Positions 43,576-52,124 of a DNA stretch of 64,000 bases are shown here, in pieces. The notes under the pieces were generated by a model. It saw only the letters and a program-made list of their open reading frames with translations, made no database searches and had not been told where the DNA came from. Source of the stretch: Gordonia gummivorans. Lineage in GTDB: Bacteria > Actinomycetota > Actinomycetes > Mycobacteriales > Mycobacteriaceae. How positions within the stretch are numbered: the first letter of the stretch is position 1; every line of letters begins with the position of its first letter. The position numbers were made by a program, and so were the translations under genes. The stretch lies in assembly GCF_022513585.1 (NCBI RefSeq), contig NZ_JAKWBF010000019.1, positions 46,770 through 110,769 of the forward strand. The letters run 5' to 3'.

Positions 43576-44355
43576 ATGACGACGCTGGCTGCAATTCAGC
43601 GACGCCGCATCCGCGTTCCGTTCTGGATTGCCGCAGCGGTGGCGTGGCTGGAGTTGATCGCCGGCGCGTTCGGGGTGAGCTTCGGCGTTGGGATGGGCTC
43701 GCACGCCCATGCACACGACGCGGCGACCATGGCTCCCGCCGATTCGATGGCGATGCATGCGGTTCCCGTGTCTGAGTTCGGGCGCACCGTCGTCGGCATG
43801 ATCGTGATGGCGGTTGTGATGATCGTCGCGATGATGTTCCCGCTCCTGGCCGCTCCCGTTGCTCATCTGCGGGCTCGGAGCTTCCCGAAGCGTCGACTTC
43901 GGTCGATGGCGCTGTTTCTGTTCGCGTACACCTCGGTATGGACAGCCGCATGCCTGGTCCTGATGTTGGTTTTGCTGCACTTTCGCAACATCGATCAGGC
44001 CGGCCTGGTCTACCTGCTGATCGTCGTGGCTGCAGTCTGGCAATTCTCGCCGGCAAAACAGCGGTGCCTCAACCGTTGTCACCAACGTCCGGTCGTCGCC
44101 GCATTTGGTGGCGATGCGGACCGGGGTGCGCTGAGATATGGTGCTCGCCACGCGATGTGGTGCGTCGGTTCGTGTTGGGCGTTGATGTCGGTGACTCTCG
44201 CACTTGGCGCCCTGCAGTTGCCGGCGATGGCCGCCGCGACCGTGTGGATTGCCGTCGAACGCAAGTCGTCACCGAGCAGGCCTGCCTGGGAATTCCGGGT
44301 TCCGCGACTCTCCTGGCGGCGACCGCTTCTGATGATCTCCCGCTCCGCTCACTGA
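43576..44355 (+). CDS. DUF2182 metal-binding integral membrane protein
   Basis: A 259-residue polytopic membrane protein with about six helices. A His-rich periplasmic loop (GMGSHAHAHD, then MAMHAVPVS) follows the first helix. Helix two has MIVMAVVMIVAMMFPL. The family signature near the middle reads WQFSPAKQRCLNRCHQRP, and later ARHAMWCVGSCWALM. DUF2182 is annotated as metal-binding by prediction. Two bases separate it from the tyrosinase stop, so they are co-transcribed. Delivery of copper to the tyrosinase is a reasonable but untested inference. Confidence 0.75.
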   Translation: MTTLAAIQRRRIRVPFWIAAAVAWLELIAGAFGVSFGVGMGSHAHAHDAATMAPADSMAMHAVPVSEFGRTVVGMIVMAVVMIVAMMFPLLAAPVAHLRARSFPKRRLRSMALFLFAYTSVWTAACLVLMLVLLHFRNIDQAGLVYLLIVVAAVWQFSPAKQRCLNRCHQRPVVAAFGGDADRGALRYGARHAMWCVGSCWALMSVTLALGALQLPAMAAATVWIAVERKSSPSRPAWEFRVPRLSWRRPLLMISRSAH

Positions 44356-44370
44356 GCTGAGCCGGTCCCG

Positions 44371-44472
44371 CTCCCTGAGGTGCGAGGAGCGCAAGCCGCC
44401 GGGCTGAGGAGCCCCCTGCGAGGTACGAGCATGGAGCGTCTCGAAGTCGACGAGCCTCGAAGGGTCACACCA
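44371..44472. repeat. diverged family A repeat with internal rearrangement
   Basis: GCTCCCTGAGGTGCGAGGAG starts at 44371, then sequence rich in GAGGAG/GCGAGG motifs, and a terminal CCTCGAAGGGTCAC. The unit is interrupted compared with the copies at 12161 and 29475. Confidence 0.6.
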
Positions 44473-44497
44473 CGCGCCCGTTCGGCATACTGGCCCA

Positions 44498-44779
44498 GTG
44501 TCTCCACCCGTGCTGCACCATCCCGACCTGTTCCACGCGATCGTGCTGCTCAATCTGCTGGTCGTCACCGGTGCTTGGTGTCTGGCACGCCCGAGTTACC
44601 CCGCCGCGGCGATCCTCACAGCGCTCGGTATCGCTTGGCTCTTCTGGAACGGGCCCCTCGAGGGCAGGATTCTGTACAGCATCAACCTCGAGCATGGTCT
44701 GACCGAGTCAGACCTGTTGTCCGCCATCGCCTTCGTGATCGCAGGTGTGACGGCATGGCGGAAGCGGTCAGCCAGTTAA
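44498..44779 (+). CDS. small membrane protein, function unknown
   Basis: A 93-residue protein with three hydrophobic stretches (about 12-30, 37-52 and 75-88: IVLLNLLVVTGAWCLA, AAILTALGIAWLFW, LLSAIAFVIAGVTAW). GTG 44498 is the likely start. A repeat copy separates it from DUF2182, so a shared transcript is uncertain. The family is not recognised. Confidence 0.55.
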   Translation: MSPPVLHHPDLFHAIVLLNLLVVTGAWCLARPSYPAAAILTALGIAWLFWNGPLEGRILYSINLEHGLTESDLLSAIAFVIAGVTAWRKRSAS

Positions 44780-44790
44780 CCGAGCCCCCA

Positions 44791-44942
44791 CGCTGATCGA
44801 GCCACCCCCGCTGATCGAGCCGACTCCGAGCCGCTAGGCGAGGCGTCGTGTCGAGATCACTAACGCGCCCGCCTACCCGGGCCGACCCCACCGCTGATCG
44901 AGCCGGTACCGAGCGGAGCGAGGCACCGTGTCGAGATCACTA
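44791..44942. repeat. tandem dispersed repeats, family C
   Basis: Two full units and a truncated start: CTGATCGAGCC at 44791, CTGATCGAGCCGACTCCGAG through GTGTCGAGATCAC at 44810-44860, and CTGATCGAGCCGGTACCGAG through GTGTCGAGATCAC at 44893-44940. The units end with the same CACTAACGCG. A related arm is at 41753. This lies between convergent genes. Confidence 0.8.
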
Positions 44943-44950
44943 ACGCGACC

Positions 44951-46579
44951 CTACGACCCAAGCCCGAGATGCTCTTCCAGCATCCCGACGAATCGACGCT
45001 CGATCACCGACTCCGGGTTGATGGTTTGTCGGAGTTGGAGTCGGGCGAGTTCGTTTCGCGTGCGGGCGTTTTCGAGCAGCTGGAAGTGCCCGACGACATT
45101 GTCCTCGGTTGCCTGTGTGTCACCGTCGTCCGGCGGGCCGTGGATTTCCGCACGCACCCTGTTGAGGTGTGCGGTGAATCCGGCGGCGATGTCGGGGAAG
45201 CGGTTGATGCGGTCGGGGTTGGGTGGTGCGCCGGGGTGGGTGTTGAGTCGCCACGCGCACCGTCCGGCGTCGGGTCCGTCCTCGATGATCCAGGTGGTGA
45301 ACTGGCCCGGTTTGGGCCCGACTCGCCGGTTATGCGGTGGGCAAGCCGGGTACAGTTCGGTGATGTCGGTGTTGCCGCCCAACGCGAAATCCAGTTTGGC
45401 GTGGTGTATTTCGACGTGGGTGGCCGGTTGATCACAGTCCGGTGCCGAACACCGTTCCCCGCCGATGCGAGCAAACGACGCCAACCGTTGGGCCATGGAG
45501 GCCAACCGTTTACCCTGCCCCAAGAACAGCGGTTCGGGCTTGGCGCCATCGAAGATCGCCAGCCACGGCTGCACCTGTCCGGCCATGCCGATCAGTTCAG
45601 AGATAGGGATGACCCCACCGGTGGCGGTGGTCGCCACCCCGGACCCCCGGACCAAATCCTCCAAGTTGGCTTTGACGATCAGCTGGATCGGCAACCCGCG
45701 ATGGGTCTTGCCGAGCAGACCGTCTTCCAGCACCGCTTTCAACAGGGCGTTGAGCGCATCGTGGTTGCACTGGGCCACCGACCGCCCGTCCCGCAGAGCG
45801 GCCGCGGCCACCACGTTGGGATTCGCGTCTTCGTAGGACCCCGACGGAGACTCGGGGTCCTGTGGGTTGTTCATCCCGGGCTGCGCCCACGCGGCCAACA
45901 TCGTCGCAAATCGGTTGGCGAGAACGGGATCGAGGGTGCCGGTGAGCTTGGACGTGCCGTCGGCGCGTTGCTTGTTCATCCACAGGTTGCGGCGCCGCGC
46001 GCGGTCGGCGTCGTCGGTCAGGGTGCCGTCGGGGTCGAGGTGACCGAGGAGGCGTTGTCCGGCGGTGGCGATGTCGTTGGGGGTGTGTTCTTTGGCGATG
46101 TCGACCATCTGCCGCTCAGCCGCGACCTGCACATCGTGCGGGGTGGTGTGCGGGATCTGATCAAGCGTGTCGAGCACGGCGCGGATATGTCCGTGTCCGA
46201 TGCTGCCCTCGGCGAACGCTTCGGCCACCACGGGGAAGCGGGGTTCGCGTTCTTCGCCGGTCGGCTGGCGGAAGGTCGCGGTGACGGCCATCTGGGCGCG
46301 GCGTCGACCGGGATCGGACACGCGCAGGCGGGCGTTGAAGAAGTTGGTGGGGCTGCGATATCCCATGCGGTGGGGCAGATCTCGATCCGACACCTCGACC
46401 AGCTGCCGGTCCCCGGCATAAGTCATGCGGGCCAGCGCCTGTTCGTGGGCGGCGGCAACCTCGACCAGTTCGTCGTCGGTGCAGGCGGTCAGATCGGCCT
46501 CGACCAGCTCGTCGAGCAGGGCATGGACCTGCGCCACCAACTCCGCTGCGCGTGACGTGCCGCCGAAAGTTTTGGTCAT
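44951..46579 (-). CDS. DUF222/HNH endonuclease (13E12-type) protein
   Basis: A 542-residue protein. The N-terminal DUF222 region includes the typical PLxHRMGYRSPTNFF-like segment (here LPHRMGYRSPTNFFNARL). The C-terminal HNH site reads CSAPDCDQPATHVEIHHAKL followed by ELYPACPPHNRRVG. 13E12 proteins are present in many copies in mycolate actinobacteria and look mobile, but their role is unclear. ATG 46579 starts within MTKTFGGTSRAAELVAQVHA. Other copies are not in this window. Confidence 0.85.
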   Translation of the reverse strand: MTKTFGGTSRAAELVAQVHALLDELVEADLTACTDDELVEVAAAHEQALARMTYAGDRQLVEVSDRDLPHRMGYRSPTNFFNARLRVSDPGRRRAQMAVTATFRQPTGEEREPRFPVVAEAFAEGSIGHGHIRAVLDTLDQIPHTTPHDVQVAAERQMVDIAKEHTPNDIATAGQRLLGHLDPDGTLTDDADRARRRNLWMNKQRADGTSKLTGTLDPVLANRFATMLAAWAQPGMNNPQDPESPSGSYEDANPNVVAAAALRDGRSVAQCNHDALNALLKAVLEDGLLGKTHRGLPIQLIVKANLEDLVRGSGVATTATGGVIPISELIGMAGQVQPWLAIFDGAKPEPLFLGQGKRLASMAQRLASFARIGGERCSAPDCDQPATHVEIHHAKLDFALGGNTDITELYPACPPHNRRVGPKPGQFTTWIIEDGPDAGRCAWRLNTHPGAPPNPDRINRFPDIAAGFTAHLNRVRAEIHGPPDDGDTQATEDNVVGHFQLLENARTRNELARLQLRQTINPESVIERRFVGMLEEHLGLGS

Positions 46580-46720
46580 CCGATATTCACCCCCGATCCC
46601 CGCCTATCGAATGCAAGTTCGAAGGTACACGTTCGCACAGATGTTCGCAAGGCATTTGGCCGAACTTGTGGAAGAGACTTTTTCCGCTCGCCGGAAACGC
46701 TGCGAGGTGCACAAATCCCG

Positions 46721-48970
46721 CTATCTCGGTTTGAGCGTTACGACGTACGGCCGTTCGACGGCATAGAGCTGGATCGCATCGCCACTCCTCGCAATCGCAT
46801 ACCCGCCGTCGACCTGCATACCCGCGGGTGGGCCCTCGTATCGTCCGGATTCGCGTGGCCCATCGGGCCCGTCGGAGACGATCCGTGTGTCGCTTTCACT
46901 CATCGTGACCAGTGCGACGCGATCGCGCGCCTCGAATCCCGGCAGGAAGTGCGCATAAAGAGCGTCGCCGAATCCGGCCGCCTCCGCGAGTTCCATGGCC
47001 CCGGGGTCATGGGGTGGCAGCGGTTGCGGATTGAGGTCCACGTCGCCTGCCCCGATCTGCTCGAACATCTCGTCCGCGTCGGGACGGTAGGCCTCGGAGA
47101 TCAACTCGCCGTCGATGATTCGCCCGACGTAGGCCACACCCCGTTCGTCGCGAATTGCCGCTGCCTCGGCAGGACCAACTTCGGCCAACCACGTGAATTC
47201 CGCGGTCTGGACGCGGATCGCACCGCTGAAACTCTGTCGTGATCGAAGTTGTGCGACGACATCGTGCATCCCGTCGGCCAAGGCCGCCACAGCGGGAACG
47301 TGTGCGACACCGCTGCTGTCGGGGCCGACCTGAATGCGCAGGTTCAACCCGCTGACGATGACCACCTCGTCAGGATCGAGGTCAACGATCGACAGGAGGT
47401 GAATGTTGAGGCCGAGGGGCGCGTGAAACCACACGATCCAGTTGGGGTCCTCGAGCGGCGGCGGCTTGAAGTCGTCGATGGTGATTGCCTCGCCCAGAAC
47501 AAGTTTGAGCCACACGCCGGAGAGCCGGAGGCAGTCGTCGAACCAGTTGACCTGTACGTCGAGGCCTTCGCCGCCGCGCTTGTTCTGGATGACGGGTGTG
47601 CCGAGATCGAAGAAGCGCACACCGCGTGCGGTGCGGACGATGACCTGCACGTTGTCGGTGATCTTGCGCGCTTGTCCGACGGTGAGATCGAATCCGACGC
47701 CGTTTGCATCGGCATCCATCCCCAGCCAGTTATTGGGGGAAAGGACTTCCGCGCCGCAGAGTGCACCGGCGTCGGCGAGGTTGACGCCGGCTTGGACGCG
47801 CACCCGCGGGTTCGTCGGTTCGAAATGTGTGGGCGGCAAGCCACTTCCGCCGCGGGCCAGTGCGCGGCAGTGCCCCCACCAGGTGGGTTTTCCGAAGTGG
47901 AAGATCGTCGGGTCAATCGTGCCCCGATTGCCCTGCGGTGCAGGGGTCACCGGTCCGCCGATCGTCATTCCCGCTGGGCTCGAGGAGATCCCCGCCCAGC
48001 GCGGTTGAGCGCCCAGGATGGACGGGAGCGACGGAAGGGTGATGTCGTACCAGAACTCCTGGTTGTTGTGATTGACAAACGGGAACATTCGCCGCATCTC
48101 GCCGCGGGCGTACTTGGTGACGATCGCCTCGAAGGGCGCCGCGATCCCGCTGAGATCGATGTCCCAGTGTCCCGAAATCCGCAGGGTGGCAGGAAGTATG
48201 AAGGATGGTCCGGCCGCAATGGTGGCCGCGGCACTGGCGACTTCGATCAGGTCCAGTGCGCGCAGGTCGATGGTCGTTGTAGCGACAATTGCCGGTGTCG
48301 GGCCCTCGCCGTGCCACCGGACGCTCACCGCAACCGGCAAGTCGGGCGGGATCTGGCGCTTCAGGAGCCCGACGACCTCGTCGGCGTCGAGGAAGACACC
48401 CCACGTTTGACTGGCGCCGAGATGGGACACGACCTCACCCGACGAGCCGAATCGCAGTGCGACAACACCGTTCCCGCGACCGAGGTCGGGCGACGCGTCG
48501 ACGTATGCGCCGAGCGCGCTGATGATCGGTGAGCAGTCGAGGAGAACCATGCCGTTGAGTGGCGTAAGTGCGTTGTCGACGCGCTGCTTGATCCGATCTC
48601 GCACAGCCGGTGGAAGCCCACTCGCGGCCGGTACCGAACCAGCTTTGACGATGGTCAGCGCCTGGTTCTTGATCCCGAGTTGAATGAGGATTTCGGTCTG
48701 GGTTGCGGCGGTCGTTGCGCCGGTGGGCGCGGAGTTCGGGTGTGCGACGAGATCTGCCTGTGTGATAGCAAATATGGAGACCGTCAGTCGAAGATCCACT
48801 CCGCCTGCGGCGTTGTTGGAGAAGGCGACAGATCCCGGAACGGTATCCAGGTGGTCGACCGTGACCGCCGCGGTATTCGTCGGCACGCACATCGTGTAGA
48901 GCCGCGCCTGCACCCACTCGATGGTCGCTTGTGCGAGTGCACTCTCGCGGACTTGGAGTTCGAGTGTCAT
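46721..48970 (-). CDS. large beta-rich protein with LNPQPLPP motif, unrecognised
   Basis: About 749 residues. No signal peptide or membrane helix. The N-terminal region (PGSVAFSNNAAGGVDLRLTV) and middle (WYDITLPSLPSILGAQ) read as beta-sheet rich and faintly recall lipid-binding TULIP-like folds. A Pro-rich motif LNPQPLPP sits at residues 646-653 (DNA 47012-47035). The C-terminal 90 residues are a separate small domain ending in VVTLKPR. ATG 48970 has an AAGGCGG site and is preferred over GTG 49012. I do not know its function. Confidence 0.55.
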   Translation of the reverse strand: MTLELQVRESALAQATIEWVQARLYTMCVPTNTAAVTVDHLDTVPGSVAFSNNAAGGVDLRLTVSIFAITQADLVAHPNSAPTGATTAATQTEILIQLGIKNQALTIVKAGSVPAASGLPPAVRDRIKQRVDNALTPLNGMVLLDCSPIISALGAYVDASPDLGRGNGVVALRFGSSGEVVSHLGASQTWGVFLDADEVVGLLKRQIPPDLPVAVSVRWHGEGPTPAIVATTTIDLRALDLIEVASAAATIAAGPSFILPATLRISGHWDIDLSGIAAPFEAIVTKYARGEMRRMFPFVNHNNQEFWYDITLPSLPSILGAQPRWAGISSSPAGMTIGGPVTPAPQGNRGTIDPTIFHFGKPTWWGHCRALARGGSGLPPTHFEPTNPRVRVQAGVNLADAGALCGAEVLSPNNWLGMDADANGVGFDLTVGQARKITDNVQVIVRTARGVRFFDLGTPVIQNKRGGEGLDVQVNWFDDCLRLSGVWLKLVLGEAITIDDFKPPPLEDPNWIVWFHAPLGLNIHLLSIVDLDPDEVVIVSGLNLRIQVGPDSSGVAHVPAVAALADGMHDVVAQLRSRQSFSGAIRVQTAEFTWLAEVGPAEAAAIRDERGVAYVGRIIDGELISEAYRPDADEMFEQIGAGDVDLNPQPLPPHDPGAMELAEAAGFGDALYAHFLPGFEARDRVALVTMSESDTRIVSDGPDGPRESGRYEGPPAGMQVDGGYAIARSGDAIQLYAVERPYVVTLKPR

Positions 48971-49145
48971 CCGGGCCGCCTTCAGCCAGTTACGCAGGGG
49001 TTTCGCCGCCACTCAGTATCTCGCGTCGACCGAGACGGCCGCGTCCCCTGTTCGAGGGACGGGTCTCCGTCAAGGACGCGAACTTGCCGAGTCTGTGCAT
49101 ACGATTGCCCGACGGCATGTTCAGTGGGTTGGGGGGGCTGGTGCG

Positions 49146-49442
49146 ATGGCCGAGTACGACGAGGCGCTTCTGGCGTCCGACATCGAGGACGGCCTGCGCG
49201 AGATCGGCAGCTTCGACATCACATGCCCCGAAGCCGACGTCGACCGGGTTCGCTCGATCGGCCGGCGCGTCGGCCGCGAGCTCGGCTGGAAGATCCAGAC
49301 CGTCCGATCCGCCGTCGCCGTCAACGGCATGGTGCGCGTCGTGATCGTCGTCAAGGAATCGAACCCGTTGCACGCGCAGCTGATTCGCATTCGCGAGGAG
49401 AAGGCCATGCGTCGGGCAATGGAACGGACCGCCGACGACTGA
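49146..49442 (+). CDS. hypothetical small protein
   Basis: A 98-residue soluble protein: MAEYDEALLASDIEDGLREI, then FDITCPEADVDRVRSIGRRV, AVAVNGMVRVVIVVKESNPL and a basic helical tail (REEKAMRRAMERTAD). The pattern beta-alpha with one Cys does not match a family I know. ATG 49146 has a GGGGGGG stretch upstream. It is divergent from the 749-residue gene and 112 bases ahead of the peptidase gene. Confidence 0.5.
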   Translation: MAEYDEALLASDIEDGLREIGSFDITCPEADVDRVRSIGRRVGRELGWKIQTVRSAVAVNGMVRVVIVVKESNPLHAQLIRIREEKAMRRAMERTADD

Positions 49443-49554
49443 GCATATCCACGTAGTGCTCAGTTGGCGCATCGCCAGATCGAGTAGTCGGCTACTCGTT
49501 ACAGGCGCTCGAAGAGTTGGGAGGGTGGTTTCGGCGTCAAGGACGGGAGAAGCC

Positions 49555-50865
49555 ATGCGCCGGGACTTGGTATCCGGATCAAGTGCACATTCGCAGCAAG
49601 CCGAGTGGGAACCGCGACCGCCTGGTGCTATTCAGGCCCTCGAGGCACTTCAGGAGGACCAGCGTCATAACTGGGAGGCGACACCCTTCAACCATCGAGA
49701 AGACCTTCGGAGAAAGCTGTTCCAGGATCGTGTGAGTGCCGCACTTCCGGCGACAATACCGTCGAACCTGGGTGAGATTGACTTCACCAAGCTGTTCGCA
49801 GAAACGACCAGCCCGGAAGCGGAGGACGAGATCCGCCAACAGGTCGACAATCTGCTCCATCAGTACCGCCTCGACGATCCGACGCAATGGTCTCAGTACG
49901 AACCGCCCGGAATCGCTTGGGGCTTGGCCAAGTTGTGCGGCCGGATCGAACGAACGATCAAGAGTGCTCAGTCATGGTCACTGAATTCGGTTCCGGCTGT
50001 GGGCACTCTCGCGACCGGCCAGCCCGTCGCCGTCATTCAGACAGCGCCCGACGACGCGGTGCCGCCGAAGGATCACACCGTGATCGTCGTCGAGAACGGC
50101 ACATTCGAGTTTGCGGCGAGATTGGCGCAAGTCGGTGTGATGAGCCTGCTGGAGTTCGACCACTATGAGACGTTCGGGATGTCGAGCCCGGCGACGGCAC
50201 AGATACTGTGCGATATCGCCGCCTCGCAGTCGATCGCCGACTCGTCTCTCGACGTCTCGGCACGCAAACTGCCGCCCGGATTGGAGAACCTGAAGCCGCT
50301 GGTGGACGCAACCTGTCACGCGATCATCGCCTTCATCCTGAGCCACGAGTATGGGCACCTGCTGAGTGACGATCTGGCGTCGCATCACATGGGATCCGAT
50401 GGCGTTGTCGAGCCTGAAGTGGAGTATGAAGCCGACGCGGTCGGTGCCGCCATGACCAAGTGCGTGATCGACGAGACCACCGACCAACCTTTTGCCGCCG
50501 TTCTCGGGCCGGTGCTGTATCTCGCGGGTGTCAACATCAGGGATCGCCTGAATGCCATCTTCGATCCGGACGACAATGGCCATCCTCCCGCGGACAAGCG
50601 TAAGGACGAGCTCCTGGAGGTGATCAGGTCCGTCCTGGAACCCAAGGAGAAGTATGGCACCTACGCGGAGCGCGCCGCGACTGCCTATAAACAGGTCATG
50701 TCGATCTGGGAGCACATTGAACCAGTGGTGCGCACGGAACGTGATGAGTTGCAGCATATCCGGGACTTGTACAAGGACAGGGACAGTGACCTGCTCATGT
50801 TGCGGATCTTCGCGATGCGCAGTCTCTGGTCGTGCTACACGCAGTCGACTGCTGATAGTAGCTAA
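49555..50865 (+). CDS. HExxH zinc metallopeptidase, soluble
   Basis: A 436-residue protein. The zinc site is SHEYGHLL (H264, E265, H268) with the third ligand in EVEYEADAVGAAM about 25 residues later, the HExxH plus E-x-x-A-D arrangement of gluzincin-type peptidases (M48-like). There are no clear membrane helices. The N-terminal 130 residues are helical and unrelated to anything I recognise. ATG 49555 follows a GGGAGA site. Its stop interlocks with the convergent gene's stop. The target is unknown. Confidence 0.72.
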   Translation: MRRDLVSGSSAHSQQAEWEPRPPGAIQALEALQEDQRHNWEATPFNHREDLRRKLFQDRVSAALPATIPSNLGEIDFTKLFAETTSPEAEDEIRQQVDNLLHQYRLDDPTQWSQYEPPGIAWGLAKLCGRIERTIKSAQSWSLNSVPAVGTLATGQPVAVIQTAPDDAVPPKDHTVIVVENGTFEFAARLAQVGVMSLLEFDHYETFGMSSPATAQILCDIAASQSIADSSLDVSARKLPPGLENLKPLVDATCHAIIAFILSHEYGHLLSDDLASHHMGSDGVVEPEVEYEADAVGAAMTKCVIDETTDQPFAAVLGPVLYLAGVNIRDRLNAIFDPDDNGHPPADKRKDELLEVIRSVLEPKEKYGTYAERAATAYKQVMSIWEHIEPVVRTERDELQHIRDLYKDRDSDLLMLRIFAMRSLWSCYTQSTADSS

Positions 50866-51281
50866 AGAAGAATCACGGCGGCCGCGATGACCACGGCGAC
50901 ACTGAACAGTGCCAAGGCAACGGCGCTCAGTTGGAACCGCGTCGTCGCCAGCCGTCGGAGTTCGTCGTCGACTTCGGAGAAGTTGTCGCGAGATACCTTG
51001 AGCCGCTGCGTCACCATCGCCAATGATGCGACGATGCCGCCGATGAGGAGAAGTGCCACAGACACCCCGAGAAGGCGAAGTTCGAGCTGCGAGGATTGCG
51101 ACGATTTGTATTCGTTGAGTGCGACGACCGCTGCGATCGCCGAGAAGCATGCAGTGACCATCTGTTTGGCGAAGGCAACGACGGTGGTGTTCTCGGCGGC
51201 TTGCAGTTGCGCTACGAGCTTGACCTGTCGCTTATCGTCGCTGCCGAGAGGTTCAGTGTCTAACTGATCTACTTCAGACAT
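50862..51281 (-). CDS. membrane protein, unknown
   Basis: A 139-residue protein with three helices: about 40-58, 74-92 and 118-138 (LLGVSVALLLIGGIVASLAM and VALALFSVAVVIAAAVILL). The N-terminus is hydrophilic. It is convergent with the peptidase gene (interlocking stops) and its start overlaps the small gene upstream by eight bases. Confidence 0.55.
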   Translation of the reverse strand: MSEVDQLDTEPLGSDDKRQVKLVAQLQAAENTTVVAFAKQMVTACFSAIAAVVALNEYKSSQSSQLELRLLGVSVALLLIGGIVASLAMVTQRLKVSRDNFSEVDDELRRLATTRFQLSAVALALFSVAVVIAAAVILL

Positions 51282-51471
51282 CCCTCACCGCCTCAACCTT
51301 GAATGGCCGCGCCCGGCCGGGCGGTGGCCTGAACGTCGCCACGAACTCTTTGCCGTCGACGGGGCATCGATACCTGAGCTTTGTGCGTCCGGCGGGAGCC
51401 GAACCGAAGGTTCCACCCGCGGAGCCCACCACGAGGACGTGGGTGTGTTCTTCGCCGTTTCGGCATCTCAC
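51274..51471 (-). CDS. small Cys-containing protein, unknown
   Basis: A 65-residue protein with cysteines at 3 and 36 (MRCRNGEEHTHVLV, RYRCPVDGKEF) and a proline-rich basic end. The CPVDG segment recalls zinc-ribbon or rubredoxin-like knuckles but only two Cys are seen. GTG 51471 is the likely start. It overlaps the next gene by eight bases, so translation is coupled. Confidence 0.45.
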   Translation of the reverse strand: MRCRNGEEHTHVLVVGSAGGTFGSAPAGRTKLRYRCPVDGKEFVATFRPPPGRARPFKVEAVRDV

Positions 51472-51604
51472 GCTAATCTCAAAGGGCTAACTGGATTTCA
51501 TCACGACATCCCCGTCTGTGCTGGTGGACAAATCGGTGGCCAGATTTACCGTAACGCAGGTGGCGTGGCATTCGGCTGCACGTAGGTTCCGTGAATGACC
51601 ATCG

Positions 51605-52099
51605 TCAGGAGAAAATCAACCGCCCGATCTCGACGGCTGTCTGTTGTATCTGTGGCGTCTCGGATCTCGCGCCGTGCGCGGCGAGAATGCCTCCGCCGGT
51701 GCTATGGAACACAACGCCGTTCGAGTGCGCGGTCGCGAAACAGACCACGGCGATCACGAGGAAGATGAGACCGAGGACGATCACGAACCGACCGAGTTCC
51801 GAGTAGCTGCTGAAAAAGAAGAACAGTGCCATCCCCAGAGAAGAGAGTCCGTACAGGACGCGTCTCGTCGACGTCGCACTGCCACTGGTGACATTCGAGA
51901 TATGGCGTAGCGGAGCCTCTTCCAGCAGGTAGCCGCTGGGGATGACGCCGAACAGTTGGTGTGGACGGTGCACCATCACGCGGCGATCGGTGATGGTCAC
52001 CGTCGTCTTGAGGTGCGTGAGGATCATGTGCGGCGTGAATTGTGTTTGAAATCGGACGCTTTCGCCCATGACGAGCGGGGTTTGGATGGGTGCGGTCAT
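51605..52099 (-). CDS. PH-like membrane-associated protein, intact paralogue
   Basis: A 164-residue protein. An N-terminal region VTITDRRVMVHRPHQLFGVI followed by EAPLRHISNVTSG resembles bacterial PH-like domains, and two helices follow (about 80-98 and 103-122). The C-terminus returns to a strand (GVVFHSTGGGILAAHG). ATG 52099 follows a GAAAGG site. A decayed paralogue lies at 53613-54098 in the same orientation, on the far side of the 453-residue gene. Confidence 0.6.
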   Translation of the reverse strand: MTAPIQTPLVMGESVRFQTQFTPHMILTHLKTTVTITDRRVMVHRPHQLFGVIPSGYLLEEAPLRHISNVTSGSATSTRRVLYGLSSLGMALFFFFSSYSELGRFVIVLGLIFLVIAVVCFATAHSNGVVFHSTGGGILAAHGARSETPQIQQTAVEIGRLIFS

Positions 52100-52124
52100 C
52101 GTCTCTGCCTTTCGGGGTGGTGGC

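Noticed and set aside
41981..44056. 691-residue open frame antisense to the tyrosinase
   Set aside because: The tyrosinase copper motifs decide the strand; the antisense product is Arg/His/Pro-rich noise.
44791..44942. Tandem family C units as a possible CRISPR or attachment site
   Set aside because: Only two full units with unequal spacing and related copies elsewhere; they fit dispersed repeats.
44969..46555. 528-residue open frame antisense to the HNH/DUF222 gene
   Set aside because: Shadow; the HNH site and DUF222 region are on the minus strand.
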